From assembly GCA_023435945.1 (NCBI GenBank), contig JAEZLB010000083.1:1-14568 (forward strand): 14,568 nucleotides of DNA. Direction: 5' to 3'. Shown one piece after another: positions 1 through 8,637 of this stretch. The stretch is from Pseudomonadota bacterium. Lineage in GTDB: Bacteria; Pseudomonadota; Gammaproteobacteria; Burkholderiales; Burkholderiaceae_D. Numbering within the stretch: position 1 is the stretch's first letter; every line of letters begins with the position of its first letter. The translations under genes and the position numbers were made by a program. Below the pieces are notes generated by a model. The model was given only the letters and a program-made list of their open reading frames with translations. It was not told where the DNA came from and made no database searches.

Positions 1-619
1 CCAGCACCTGAGTCAGCGTACCATTGACTTCCAGATAAGTCTGATTCAGACGGCGCAGGCGCTTGCCGGTTACGCGCACTACCCATGCGATCAGTGGAAT
101 CAGTACCAGCGTAATCAGTGTCAGGCGCCAGTTCAGCCAGAGCAGATAACCCAGCAGGCCTACTACGGTCAGCGTATCCCGGATCAGCGATACAAAAACA
201 CCGCGCACCATGTCGATGATCTGCTGCACCTCGAACATGATGGAATTAATTACAGAACCGACCGAGGTCTGGTTATAAAACCCCAGGGGCACATCCAGGA
301 TGCGGTCGAACATCTGCTGCCGCAGGCGGTTGAGCAGGCGCGTCGAGGCCCAGGTCATCATGTAGTTGGTCATGAAGGTGGACAGGCCGCGAATGATAAA
401 TATGCCAATAAGGAAGACAGGCACCATCCACAAGGAAAAACCGGGCTCAGCGGAAAAACCGGTGTCCAACAGCACCTTCATCATCGCAGCCAAGGCAGGT
501 TCGGTGGCTGCCGTGACGATCATGGCCAGCAACGCCAGGGTCAGCCGCCCCTTGTAAGGTTTGAGCATATGCACCAAACGGCGCAGATGAGCCCGCGATT
601 TTTCAGATTTTTGTGCCAT
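1..619 (-). CDS. msbA: Lipid A export ABC transporter MsbA, N-terminal part (truncated by window edge)
   Basis: Reading leftwards from the ATG at 619 gives 206 uninterrupted codons to the window edge, so only the membrane half of the protein is present. The start MAQKSEKSRAHLRRLV is followed by hydrophobic segments at about residues 25-47 and 62-82, the conserved coupling-region text PLGFYNQTSVGSVINSI (111-127), and further membrane segments at about 141-162 and 166-182. This matches the transmembrane domain of MsbA, the homodimeric inner-membrane flippase that moves core-lipid A to the periplasmic face at the cost of ATP. The nucleotide-binding domain lies outside the window. The Shine-Dalgarno sequence is weak (ACAGG directly before the ATG). 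The neighbouring divergent glycosyltransferase suits an envelope or LPS locus. Other exporter-type ABC proteins are possible, but the local sequence favours MsbA. Confidence 0.9.
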   Translation of the reverse strand, partial: MAQKSEKSRAHLRRLVHMLKPYKGRLTLALLAMIVTAATEPALAAMMKVLLDTGFSAEPGFSLWMVPVFLIGIFIIRGLSTFMTNYMMTWASTRLLNRLRQQMFDRILDVPLGFYNQTSVGSVINSIMFEVQQIIDMVRGVFVSLIRDTLTVVGLLGYLLWLNWRLTLITLVLIPLIAWVVRVTGKRLRRLNQTYLEVNGTLTQVL

Positions 620-661
620 CCTGTATCCAGACAGTGGGACGCCACGGTCCCAAAACTCCGC

Positions 662-667
662 ATTATC
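662..667 (-). promoter_or_regulatory. Possible -10 box of msbA
   Basis: On the minus strand this reads GATAAT, one mismatch from TATAAT, 42 nt upstream of the msbA start. The -35 region at 16-17 nt spacing is poor (about 3 of 6 matches). The msbA leader would hold a small GGGAC/GTCCC hairpin. This is a weak prediction. Confidence 0.25.
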
Positions 668-849
668 TCTTATTTGCCGGTGCGCGAGCAGGGCACGAAT
701 GCACGTTGTCGGTAGCGGTATGTCGTGGTGTCATTTTGCTACGCTTACCACTTGGCTTAACAGCTTGGCGAAACGGCAAAATCAGGCGCCCATCCCAGCC
801 TGGCCCAACTTCAGTTACCATGACGGCTTGTTTTCACCGGCCTGCTGCC

Positions 850-1728
850 ATGCCTGACTCCGCCCTGCTCGACGAACTGACCGTCATCGTAGTGACCTAT
901 AACAGCGCCCATTGCATTGAAGGCCTGACCCCTGCCCTGTCCTCACTTCGGCACGTGATGGTCGTCGACAATGCCAGCGAAGATGGCACTCCTGAAACAG
1001 TCGCTGCCCAACTGCCGCACGCAACCATCCTGCGCAATGATCGTAACCTCGGTTTTGGTGCCGCCAACAACCGCGCCCTGCAGAAAGTTACGACACGTTA
1101 TGCGCTCCTGCTGAACCCTGACTGTTTGCCCACGCTGACAGCACTTTCACAGTTGCTGGAAGCTGCCACGCAATTTCCCGATGCCGCCATCATTGCGCCT
1201 CACCTGACCAACAAAGATGGCAAACCTGAGGTCAATTATCGATGGCCGTATTCGCACTGGGATTCACAGGGACCAGGCGCCACGGCCCCCTGCTGCGTCG
1301 GATTCATATGCGGCGCGGTCATGCTCTTCAACATGGAAGTCATGCGGGAAATCGGCTTCTTCGATGAAACCTTCTTTCTCTACTATGAAGACGAAGATCT
1401 GTGCCAGCGCGCCTTCATGGCGAAAAAACCCATGGTCATCATGCCGGATATACGCCTGACTCACCTTTCACGCGGTTCGACACGTGGCCCGCACCGCCTG
1501 CGCGCAGAGTTTTATCGGGGCTATCATCATGTGCAATCCAAGCTGATTTTTACGGACAAGCATGTGGGACAGCAGGCTGCTTTCAGGCTGCGCTGGAAAA
1601 CCATGGCGCTTGCCGTGATCGCTTTGCCGCTACGCTTGCTGTTGCCTCAGCCACGTTATGTGGCGCGCCTGTTGGGCCGCATAGAGGGATTGAGGAAATA
1701 TCTTCCTCAATCCCGGCAAATGCCTTAA
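850..1728 (+). CDS. Family 2 glycosyltransferase (rhamnosyltransferase-like)
   Basis: From the ATG at 850 this encodes 292 aa. Conserved GT2 elements follow in order: the nucleotide-binding start TVIVVTYNSAHCI (11-23), VVDNASEDGT (38-47), NLGFGAANNRAL (66-77), and LLLNPDC (86-92), whose NPD stands in for the DXD metal-sugar motif. Downstream come CCVGFICGAVMLF and the acceptor-side FFDETFFLYYEDEDLCQRA, as in WbbL-type sugar transferases of LPS or other surface glycans. The C-terminal 60 residues hold an amphipathic or membrane-associating stretch (MALAVIALPLRLLLP). The frame stays open up to 613, but residues before 850 look non-coding and would overlap the msbA start. ATG 820 (302 aa) is an alternative, and neither start has a good ribosome site. 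The donor and acceptor sugars cannot be told from sequence. Confidence 0.88.
   Translation: MPDSALLDELTVIVVTYNSAHCIEGLTPALSSLRHVMVVDNASEDGTPETVAAQLPHATILRNDRNLGFGAANNRALQKVTTRYALLLNPDCLPTLTALSQLLEAATQFPDAAIIAPHLTNKDGKPEVNYRWPYSHWDSQGPGATAPCCVGFICGAVMLFNMEVMREIGFFDETFFLYYEDEDLCQRAFMAKKPMVIMPDIRLTHLSRGSTRGPHRLRAEFYRGYHHVQSKLIFTDKHVGQQAAFRLRWKTMALAVIALPLRLLLPQPRYVARLLGRIEGLRKYLPQSRQMP
1686..1714. terminator. 12-bp perfect hairpin at the end of the glycosyltransferase gene
   Basis: GGGATTGAGGAA and its exact complement TTCCTCAATCCC are separated by a 5-nt loop (atatc). The stem ends 11 nt before the glycosyltransferase stop codon, so it is translated. There is no T-tract on either side, so it is not a classic intrinsic terminator. 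Lying between convergent genes, it may block readthrough or protect the 3' ends of both transcripts. That function is inferred. Confidence 0.4.
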
Positions 1729-1743
1729 CGACCAGCGCAGACC

Positions 1744-4700
1744 TTAGTACTCGATACGTACATTCTTCTCGGTCAGCCACTCCGCCAGTTTGGCGCGCAA
1801 GTCATCGTCGGCACGTACCCGCCACTCATCCGATAACTGCAGTTCGCCCAGTGCTCCCTGGGTCGTGTACTCGACCACCACCGGGCAGGCCTGCGGCTGC
1901 TGAAATGGTGCCAGCAATTCGCGCAGCTTCCTGGCATCAGCCTGGCCATTCATCGACAAGCGCAGTGCCTTGGCATAAGTCGCGCGCGCCTGCGTAATTC
2001 CCATTACCTGCTCTGCCGTGATACGCAGGCCACCGGTAAAGCGGTCTTCCGATACCTTGCCCTGCACGATCAGCAATTCGTCTTCCTTGAACAGGGCGCG
2101 ATTCTGATCCAGCAGCTCGCTATACACCGTCACATCCGCCGTGCCGCTGCCATCATCCAGCGTAACGATCATCATCTTGCCGCGCTGCGTCATTTGCGTA
2201 CGCAGCGCCGAGATGATGCCGGCAAGCGTTCTGGGATCACGCGAGGGTGTCAGGTCGATAATGCGGGTCTTGGCAAAACGTCTTACCTCTTGCGCATACG
2301 CGTTGAACAAATGACCGGAGAGATAAAAACCGAGCGCGGTTTTTTCTTCGGTCAGTTTTTGTTTTTCCGACCAGGGCGCAACTTTCACATACTCCGGTGG
2401 CGGTTCCAGATCACTATCATCACCGCCGAACAGGCTTACCTGATTGGCCGAGGCTTCCGCCTGCTCCGCACACTCCATCGCATAATTCACGGAAGCCAGG
2501 AGAATGCCGCGATCGATATTGAAACAATCCATCGCACCGGCGCGAATCAGCGCTTCGATAGTGCGGCGATTGATCTGGCGCTTGTCCACGCGCTTGACGA
2601 AATCGAACAGGTCGGTGAAAGGTCCGCCGGATTGGCGAGCCGCGATGATGGCTTCAATCGCATTCTGTCCCGAGCCCTTGATCGCACCAAGTCCATAACG
2701 GATTTGGGTGGCGCGCTTGCCCGGCTCGCCCACCGGCTTGAAACGATAGACCGACTGGTTGATGTCTGGCGGCAGCAGCTTCATGCCACAGACATCGAGC
2801 GCGTCTTCCACCAGGATACGGACCTTGTCCGTATCGTCCATGGCGAGCGACAAGTTGGCTGCCATGAAGGCTGCGCAGTGATGCGCTTTCAGATAGGCAG
2901 TCTGGTACGACAACAATGCATAAGCGGCAGCGTGCGACTTGTTGAAGCCGTAACCGGCGAACTTTTCCATCAAGTCGAAAATTTCGTCTGCCTTTTGCTC
3001 GGAAAGGCCGTTTTTAGCCGCACCCTCGCGGAACAAGAGACGATGCTGCGCCATCTCTTCCGGCTTCTTCTTGCCCATTGCCCGGCGCAGCAGGTCAGCA
3101 CCACCCAGCGTGTAGCCACCGATCACCTGAGCCATCTGCATCACCTGCTCCTGATACACCATGATGCCGTAGGTCTCGGACAGAATGGGCTCTGTACGCG
3201 GATCGGGATAATCGAACTTCTCACCGTGCTTACGACGACAGAAATCAGGGATCAGGTCCATAGGACCAGGACGGTACAACGCCACCAGCGCAATGATGTC
3301 CTCGAAGCGGTCAGGACGCGCTTCCTTCAGCATGCCTTGCATGCCCCGGCTTTCCAGCTGGAATACGGCGACGGTCTTGGCCTTGGTCAGCAACTCGTAA
3401 CTTGCACGATCATCCAGCGGAATTTTGTCCAGGCTGAAGTCAGCCATCGCCGGGTCCAGCTCCTTGATGTAGCGTACCGCGAGGTCCAGGATGGTCAACG
3501 TGGTCAGGCCCAGGAAGTCGAACTTCACCAGGCCCACGGCTTCCACATCATCTTTGTCGTACTGCGATACCACACCACTGTCGCCGCCCTGCGTATAAAG
3601 CGGACAGAAATCAGTCAACTTGCCGGGAGCGATCAGTACACCACCCGCGTGCATGCCGATATTGCGGGCGATGCCTTCGACCTGCTGCGCAAGATCCAGC
3701 AGCTGCTTGACCTCTTCTTCCTTATCAAGGCGCTCCGCCAGTTGCGGCTCTTCCTTGATCGCATCTTCGATCGTGACCTGCTTGCCCGGCTTGAACGGAA
3801 TCAGCTTGGAGATGCCATCGCAGAAGGTATAGCTGAAGTCAAGCACGCGCCCCACGTCACGCACTGCCCCCTTGGCGGCCATGGTGCCAAAAGTAGCGAT
3901 CTGCGACACCGCATCCTTGCCATAACGGTCCTTCACATACTGGATGACCCTGTCGCGCCCTTCCTGGCAAAAGTCGATATCGAAGTCAGGCATCGATACA
4001 CGCTCGGGATTCAGGAAACGTTCGAACAGCAGGTTGTACTTGAGCGGATCGAGATCGGTAATCTTTAATGCGTAAGCCACCAGCGAACCGGCGCCAGAAC
4101 CACGCCCCGGGCCGACCGGCACGCCATTGTTTTTCGCCCACTGGATAAAGTCAGCCACGATCAGGAAATAACCGGGGAAACCCATCTTGATGATGGTGCC
4201 GGTTTCGAATTCCAGACGAGATTCGTAACGAGGCCTCTCCTTCTCGCGCTCCGCCTCATCCGGATACAGCTTCAGCAAACGTTCTTCCAGGCCAGCCTTG
4301 GCCTGCATCACCAGGAATTCGTCCAGCGAGATGCCTTCAGGTGTCGGAAATAAAGGCAGCTTGGGCTTGCCGAGCTCCAACTGCAGATTGCAACGCTTGG
4401 CAATTTCGACGGCATTGCGCAACGCGTTCGGCATATCGGCAAACAATTCCGCCATTTCCGCCTGCGTCTTGAACCCCTGTTGCTCGTTAAAACGTTTTAC
4501 ACGGCGCGAGTTGCCGAGAATCTCGCCTTCGGCAATGCAAGTCCTTACCTCATGCGCGACATATTCTTCCTGTGTCAGGAACTGGATAGGGTGAGTCGCC
4601 ACCACCGGCAACGTCAGGCGCGCTGCAAGATTCACTGCTTGCCGCACATGGTTTTCCATATTGGGCTGGCCGTAACGCTGCACTTCAATGTAGTAGCTGC

Positions 4701-5193
4701 CCGGGAACAGTTCAGCCCAGCGTTGCGCACAACGTTCCGCCGCTTCGATATTGCCATGGTCGATACACGCACCCACGTCCCCAGCATGCGCACCCGACAA
4801 GGCAATCAGCTCACTGGCCGCGCCATTCTCCAGCCAGTCGGCGCGAATTTCCGCGCGCCCCCTGTGCTGGTTGGTCAGCCAAGCCTTGGCCAGCAGGTCG
4901 CACAACTGCAGATAACCCTGCTTGTTCTTGACGAGCAACAGCAGGCGTGATGGCTTGTCGCGATCAGTCTCGTTGGTAATCCATACATCGCAACCGACGA
5001 TGGGTTTAATACCCTTGCCACGAGCGCCCTTGTAAAACTTGACCATGCCAAACAGGTTGGCCAGGTCGGTAATGGCCAGAGCAGGCTGATTGTCCTTGGC
5101 GGCAGCCTTGACCGCATCGTCCAGACGGACCAGTCCGTCGACGATGGAATATTCTGAATGGAGGCGGAGAAGGATAAATTGCGGCGAATTCAT
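1744..5193 (-). CDS. dnaE: DNA polymerase III alpha subunit
   Basis: The 1149-aa product is close to the usual proteobacterial DnaE1 length (about 1160). It is the catalytic subunit of the replicative polymerase. An N-terminal PHP domain begins LLRLHSEYSIVDGLV (8-22). The C-family catalytic core follows, with GPGRGSGAGSLVAYAL (361-376) and the aspartate motif PDFDIDF (402-408). D405 and D407, with D559 in KFDFLGL, align with E. coli D401, D403 and D555. GYGFNKSHAAAYALLSYQTAYLK lies at about 747-769. A helix-hairpin-helix region is followed by the internal beta-clamp motif QVSLF (918-922), then an OB-fold (about 990-1070) and a short tail. The start at 5193 has AGGGG directly upstream. The gene is convergent with the glycosyltransferase (15-nt gap) and divergent from trhO. 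It looks intact. Confidence 0.98.
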   Translation of the reverse strand: MNSPQFILLRLHSEYSIVDGLVRLDDAVKAAAKDNQPALAITDLANLFGMVKFYKGARGKGIKPIVGCDVWITNETDRDKPSRLLLLVKNKQGYLQLCDLLAKAWLTNQHRGRAEIRADWLENGAASELIALSGAHAGDVGACIDHGNIEAAERCAQRWAELFPGSYYIEVQRYGQPNMENHVRQAVNLAARLTLPVVATHPIQFLTQEEYVAHEVRTCIAEGEILGNSRRVKRFNEQQGFKTQAEMAELFADMPNALRNAVEIAKRCNLQLELGKPKLPLFPTPEGISLDEFLVMQAKAGLEERLLKLYPDEAEREKERPRYESRLEFETGTIIKMGFPGYFLIVADFIQWAKNNGVPVGPGRGSGAGSLVAYALKITDLDPLKYNLLFERFLNPERVSMPDFDIDFCQEGRDRVIQYVKDRYGKDAVSQIATFGTMAAKGAVRDVGRVLDFSYTFCDGISKLIPFKPGKQVTIEDAIKEEPQLAERLDKEEEVKQLLDLAQQVEGIARNIGMHAGGVLIAPGKLTDFCPLYTQGGDSGVVSQYDKDDVEAVGLVKFDFLGLTTLTILDLAVRYIKELDPAMADFSLDKIPLDDRASYELLTKAKTVAVFQLESRGMQGMLKEARPDRFEDIIALVALYRPGPMDLIPDFCRRKHGEKFDYPDPRTEPILSETYGIMVYQEQVMQMAQVIGGYTLGGADLLRRAMGKKKPEEMAQHRLLFREGAAKNGLSEQKADEIFDLMEKFAGYGFNKSHAAAYALLSYQTAYLKAHHCAAFMAANLSLAMDDTDKVRILVEDALDVCGMKLLPPDINQSVYRFKPVGEPGKRATQIRYGLGAIKGSGQNAIEAIIAARQSGGPFTDLFDFVKRVDKRQINRRTIEALIRAGAMDCFNIDRGILLASVNYAMECAEQAEASANQVSLFGGDDSDLEPPPEYVKVAPWSEKQKLTEEKTALGFYLSGHLFNAYAQEVRRFAKTRIIDLTPSRDPRTLAGIISALRTQMTQRGKMMIVTLDDGSGTADVTVYSELLDQNRALFKEDELLIVQGKVSEDRFTGGLRITAEQVMGITQARATYAKALRLSMNGQADARKLRELLAPFQQPQACPVVVEYTTQGALGELQLSDEWRVRADDDLRAKLAEWLTEKNVRIEY

Positions 5194-5235
5194 GCCCCTA
5201 TTTTACCCGCAGGAAACGAGGGCTACGAAGTTCGT

Positions 5236-5264
5236 TTGGGAATCATTGAGGCGCGTTATATAAT
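5236..5264 (+). promoter_or_regulatory. Sigma-70 promoter for trhO-gluQ
   Basis: TTGGGA (5236-5241) and a perfect TATAAT (5259-5264) are separated by exactly 17 nt. Transcription would start near 5271 and leave a leader of about 28 nt before trhO. No other promoter is seen between trhO and gluQ, so this one probably serves both. Confidence 0.7.
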
Positions 5265-5298
5265 ACCGACAAATCAATGAGTTATAAGCACTTCAGGT

Positions 5299-6180
5299 AT
5301 GCATTCCCATCCTCCCTACGTTAATATCGCGGCTTACAAATTTGTTACTTTCGATGACAACGTTGAGAAACGTCCTGAATTTCAACGGATCTGCAAGGAA
5401 TTGGAGCTCAAAGGCACGATTCTGTTAACGCCTGAAGGCATCAACCTTTTCCTGGCTGGCCTGCGCCAGCAGGTCGATGCCTTCCTGTCGTGGCTGCGCA
5501 GCGACGAGCGTTTTGCCGACATCATCGTCAAGGAAAGCTTCTCTGACGATCAGCCCTTCAATCGCATGCTGGTCAAGCTCAAGCGCGAAATCATCCGCAT
5601 GGATCATCCGCTCATTCAGCCGGAAAAAGGACGCGCGCCCATGGTGGAACCTGCTACGCTCAAGCGCTGGCTGGATCAGGGGCATGACGACGCAGGCAAA
5701 CCGGTGGTGATGGTCGATACCCGCAATGCCTTTGAGGTGGATGTAGGCACGTTTGAAAATACCGTGGATTACCGCATCACCAAGTTCACGGAATTCCCGC
5801 GCGTAATTGCCGAACACAAGGATGACTTTGAAGGCAAGACCGTGGTGACCTTCTGCACCGGAGGCATACGCTGCGAGAAAGCAGCGATCCATATGCAGAA
5901 CGTCGGCTTCGATCGCGTGTTCCAGCTTGACGGCGGCATCCTGCGTTACTTCGAGGAAGTCGGTGGCGCCCATTATGTCGGCGACTGTTTTGTGTTCGAC
6001 AAACGTACTGCGCTGAACCCCAAACTGGAACCGACCGATACCGTGCAATGCTATGCCTGTCGTGCCGTGGTGACGCCCAATGAACAGAAGTCGCCGCTGT
6101 ATGTCGAAGGCGTATCCTGCCCGCATTGCGCGCCTACCAGACAGAATTCCTCCGCATCCCAGGCTGCGACACAAATTTAA
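5299..6180 (+). CDS. trhO: tRNA uridine(34) hydroxylase, rhodanese family (formerly YceA/UPF0176)
   Basis: The 293-aa protein has the three-part layout of TrhO. An N-terminal ferredoxin-like domain starts [12 protein letters not shown] and contains [17 protein letters not shown] (38-54). A rhodanese domain (about 115-230) carries the active-site loop [10 protein letters not shown] with candidate catalytic Cys186 and a second Cys192. The C-terminal segment has two Cys pairs, CYAC (251-254) and CPHC (274-277), that may hold a metal. TrhO uses molecular oxygen to hydroxylate uridine-34 to 5-hydroxyuridine, the precursor of wobble modifications in several tRNAs. The first ATG is used, with only a weak CAGG ribosome site. 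gluQ starts 6 nt after the stop, so the two genes form an operon. Confidence 0.95.
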   Translation: MHSHPPYVNIAAYKFVTFDDNVEKRPEFQRICKELELKGTILLTPEGINLFLAGLRQQVDAFLSWLRSDERFADIIVKESFSDDQPFNRMLVKLKREIIRMDHPLIQPEKGRAPMVEPATLKRWLDQGHDDAGKPVVMVDTRNAFEVDVGTFENTVDYRITKFTEFPRVIAEHKDDFEGKTVVTFCTGGIRCEKAAIHMQNVGFDRVFQLDGGILRYFEEVGGAHYVGDCFVFDKRTALNPKLEPTDTVQCYACRAVVTPNEQKSPLYVEGVSCPHCAPTRQNSSASQAATQI

Positions 6181-6186
6181 GCATCT

Positions 6187-7065
6187 ATGCCTGCCGCTTA
6201 CATCGGCCGCTTTGCACCTTCGCCTACCGGCCCCTTGCATGCCGGCTCGCTGGTGGCGGCGATGGCCAGTTACCTCGATGCCAAAGCGCATCAAGGCATC
6301 TGGCGCGTGCGCATCGAAGATATCGATGAAACGCGCACGGTAAGCGGTGCCGCAGAAGACATCCTTCACAGCCTGAAAGCCTTTGGCATGTACTGGGATG
6401 GCGAAGTGGTGTGGCAAAGCCACCGCAAGCCGCTTTACCAGGCCGCTTTCGACCAACTCGGCACCAATGCCTATCCCTGCGCCTGCAGCCGCAAGGAGAT
6501 CGCCGATTCGCGCATCGGCATCGCCGGCGATGGCGCAGCAATCTATCCGGGCATCTGCCGTAACGGCCTGGCGGCGGGCAAAGCACCGCGCGCATTGAGA
6601 CTACGCGTACCGGACGAAGACGATCCTGCCAGCATCATCCAGTTTGACGATCGCTGGCTCGGCCCGGTGTCCCAGAATCTTGCAACGGAAGTCGGGGATT
6701 TCGTATTAAAGCGCGCCGACGGTTTCTGGGCCTACCAGCTTGCCGTGGTGGTGGATGATGCGGAACAGGGGATCACGGATGTGGTGCGCGGCGCCGATTT
6801 GCTGGATTCCACTGCGCGCCAGATTTATCTGCAGCACTTGCTGGGATACCCGACACCGCGTTATCTGCATGTGCCGGTCGTGGTCAATCCGCAAGGCGAA
6901 AAACTCTCCAAACAAACCGGGGCAAGGCGCCTCGATACCGATGATCCGCTCACAGCGTTAATCCGTGCTGCGCGTTTTCTCGAATTGCCTGTTGACCAGG
7001 CAATGTCCATCGAGGACTTCTGGCGACAGGCTGTGCCGGCTTGGGCACAGCGCTTCGCTAATTAG
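6187..7065 (+). CDS. gluQ: Glutamyl-Q tRNA(Asp) synthetase
   Basis: The 292-aa protein is a truncated glutamyl-tRNA synthetase paralogue that keeps the catalytic domain and lacks the anticodon-binding domain, which is typical of GluQRS. The HIGH-type motif lies in RFAPSPTGPLHAGSLVAAM (8-26). IEDIDETR (43-50) follows, then zinc-binding residues C98, C100, Y120 and C124. VVVDDAEQGITDVVRGADLL comes next, and the KMSKS-like KLSKQTG is at 239-245. The enzyme activates glutamate without tRNA and joins it to queuosine at position 34 of tRNA-Asp. It follows trhO closely and converges on rhlE with only 4 nt between stop codons. Confidence 0.96.
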   Translation: MPAAYIGRFAPSPTGPLHAGSLVAAMASYLDAKAHQGIWRVRIEDIDETRTVSGAAEDILHSLKAFGMYWDGEVVWQSHRKPLYQAAFDQLGTNAYPCACSRKEIADSRIGIAGDGAAIYPGICRNGLAAGKAPRALRLRVPDEDDPASIIQFDDRWLGPVSQNLATEVGDFVLKRADGFWAYQLAVVVDDAEQGITDVVRGADLLDSTARQIYLQHLLGYPTPRYLHVPVVVNPQGEKLSKQTGARRLDTDDPLTALIRAARFLELPVDQAMSIEDFWRQAVPAWAQRFAN

Positions 7066-7069
7066 CCGC

Positions 7070-8497
7070 TTAATTTTTTGGCAGCCCGCCCAGCAGTGCA
7101 GCACGTTTTACGGGCTTCTGCACCGAGGACTTGGACGAAGTCACAGGGCGTTCCGTCTTGGCTACGGGCGCCTCCGAAGGTTCGTAGGGCTTCAGGAACC
7201 AGGGGTCGATCTTTTCCTTGCGTGGCACAAAGGATGAGGCGGTGCGCTCGCTGCGCGGAGCTGAAGCGGACTCGCGGGAACCACGCGAGCTTGTTTGAGC
7301 ATGAGGACGACGGGAAAAACCTTCCAGCACCTGTGGCACCAGCTTGCGCTTGATGAGCTTTTCAATGTCGGCCAGCAGGCGGGCATCCTTTTCCGAACAC
7401 AGAGAAATCGCATCGCCCGATGCACCGGCTCGTCCCGTGCGGCCTATGCGATGCACATAATCTTCTGCGTTGTACGGCAAGTCATAGTTGATCACGCAAG
7501 GCAACTCGGCAATATCAAGGCCACGTGCCGCCACGTCGGTCGCCACCATCACATCTATCGTGCCATTCTTGAATGCCTCCAGCCCCGCCATGCGTTCGGC
7601 CTGGGTCTTGTCGCCGTGAATGGCGGCGGCCTTGATACCCTGTTGCTCCAGTTGGCGCGCCAGACGCGAAGCGCCGATCTTGGTGTTGGTGAAGACCAGA
7701 ATCTGCTTCGCCTCGCGCTGGCTGATGATGTGTGCAACCATGTCGCGCTTGTCTTCTTCGCTGGCGGTATAGATGGTTTGCGTCACCTTGTCGGCCGTGG
7801 CATTGCTGCGAGCCACTTCGATCAGTACTGGTTTATTCAGGAAACTGGCAGCAAGCTTCTTGATCTCGGGCGAAAAGGTCGCGGAGAACATCAGGTTCTG
7901 ACGCTGCTTCGGCAAGAGGTTGATGATGCGCTGAAGATCCGGCAGGAAGCCCATATCCAGCATACGGTCCGCCTCATCCAGCACCAGGATTTCCGTCTGT
8001 GACAGGTTCAGGACTTTTTGCTGCACATGGTCGAGCAGGCGGCCCGGCGTTGCGATCAGGATTTCCACGCCGGCGCGCAAGGCGGCAGTTTGGGGCGCCA
8101 TGTCTACACCGCCAAAGATGACGGCCGAACGCAGCGGCGTGTGCTTGCAATAAGACTTCACATTTTCCGCCACCTGGTCCGCCAGTTCGCGTGTAGGCGT
8201 CAGGATCACCGCGCGCACAGGATGACGCGCAGGCGACATGCTGCTATTGGCGAAAGGCAGCAATCGCTGGATGATGGGCAGAGAAAAACCGGCTGTCTTA
8301 CCGGTACCGGTCTGCGCCGCACCCATAACATCTCCGCCCTGCAATACCACAGGAATGGCCTGTGCCTGGATGGGCGTAGGGTGGACGTAGCCCTGATCGT
8401 TCAGTGCTCTCAGGATATCGGGCGAAAGACCCAGATCTTCAAAACGTATGGTGGGGGAAGGAGTACTAGGCAGGTTTTCTGGCATTGTGACATTCAT
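7070..8497 (-). CDS. rhlE: DEAD-box ATP-dependent RNA helicase RhlE
   Basis: The 475-aa protein has all the DEAD-box motifs in order: Q motif region FEDLGLSPDILRAL...HPTPIQAQAIP (19-49), Walker A AQTGTGKT (61-68), PTRELA (101-106), TPGRLLDH, DEAD (174-177), SAT (205-207), TDVAARGLD (320-328) and HRIGRTGR (349-356). The tail after about residue 395 is basic, Ser-rich and low in complexity, as in RhlE proteins. These help in ribosome assembly and RNA turnover, often in the cold. ATG 8497 is taken as the start. An in-frame ATG at 8485 (residue 5) is possible, and neither has a clear Shine-Dalgarno. The leader is about 125 nt long (see the separate entries). Confidence 0.95.
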   Translation of the reverse strand: MNVTMPENLPSTPSPTIRFEDLGLSPDILRALNDQGYVHPTPIQAQAIPVVLQGGDVMGAAQTGTGKTAGFSLPIIQRLLPFANSSMSPARHPVRAVILTPTRELADQVAENVKSYCKHTPLRSAVIFGGVDMAPQTAALRAGVEILIATPGRLLDHVQQKVLNLSQTEILVLDEADRMLDMGFLPDLQRIINLLPKQRQNLMFSATFSPEIKKLAASFLNKPVLIEVARSNATADKVTQTIYTASEEDKRDMVAHIISQREAKQILVFTNTKIGASRLARQLEQQGIKAAAIHGDKTQAERMAGLEAFKNGTIDVMVATDVAARGLDIAELPCVINYDLPYNAEDYVHRIGRTGRAGASGDAISLCSEKDARLLADIEKLIKRKLVPQVLEGFSRRPHAQTSSRGSRESASAPRSERTASSFVPRKEKIDPWFLKPYEPSEAPVAKTERPVTSSKSSVQKPVKRAALLGGLPKN

Positions 8498-8582
8498 TCA
8501 GCTGTTATCGGGAATGAGCATAATCACAGACTAGCCGAAACCAACGCAGTGGACAGCGAAGAAACATGGTTGCTCATTAACC

Positions 8583-8621
8583 TCATTGGCCCTGATACAT
8601 CTTTAAAATCGTATCGGGCAT
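8583..8621 (-). CDS. Possible 12-codon upstream reading frame in the rhlE leader
   Basis: Just after the predicted rhlE promoter, an ATG at 8621 (8 nt after an AGGGTG ribosome-like site) opens the frame MPDTILKMYQGQ, ending in TGA. It overlaps the leader hairpin entirely. It could be a leader peptide or a chance frame. No conservation data are available here. Confidence 0.2.
   Translation of the reverse strand: MPDTILKMYQGQ
8589..8619 (-). promoter_or_regulatory. Hairpin in the rhlE 5' leader
   Basis: GCCC and GATAC (8589-8598, with one bulged T) pair with GTATC and GGGC (8611-8619) around a 12-nt AT-rich loop, giving a 9-bp stem. It starts about 10 nt inside the predicted transcript. DEAD-box helicase genes can carry long structured leaders used in cold-response or self-regulation. 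That role is inferred here. Confidence 0.4.
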
Positions 8622-8631
8622 GATGCACCCT

Positions 8632-8637
8632 ATTATA
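8632..8637 (-). promoter_or_regulatory. -10 box of rhlE promoter
   Basis: A perfect TATAAT on the minus strand lies 134 nt upstream of the rhlE start. The -35 region (CTGCTA at 16 nt) matches the consensus at only 3 of 6 positions. It is the best promoter-like element upstream of rhlE. Confidence 0.45.

Noticed and set aside
613..849. N-terminal extension of the glycosyltransferase frame
   Set aside because: It would overlap the msbA start, and its residues do not resemble a GT2 N-terminus. The family start TVIVVTYN fits ATG 850 or 820.
2194..4068. 624-codon open frame on the plus strand
   Set aside because: It lies wholly antisense to dnaE. Its composition (many His, Arg, Gln and Leu) is that of a codon-usage shadow, and the dnaE reading is certain.
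5425..6456. 343-codon minus-strand frame
   Set aside because: It is antisense to trhO and gluQ, both of which show complete family motifs, and it has no recognisable content.
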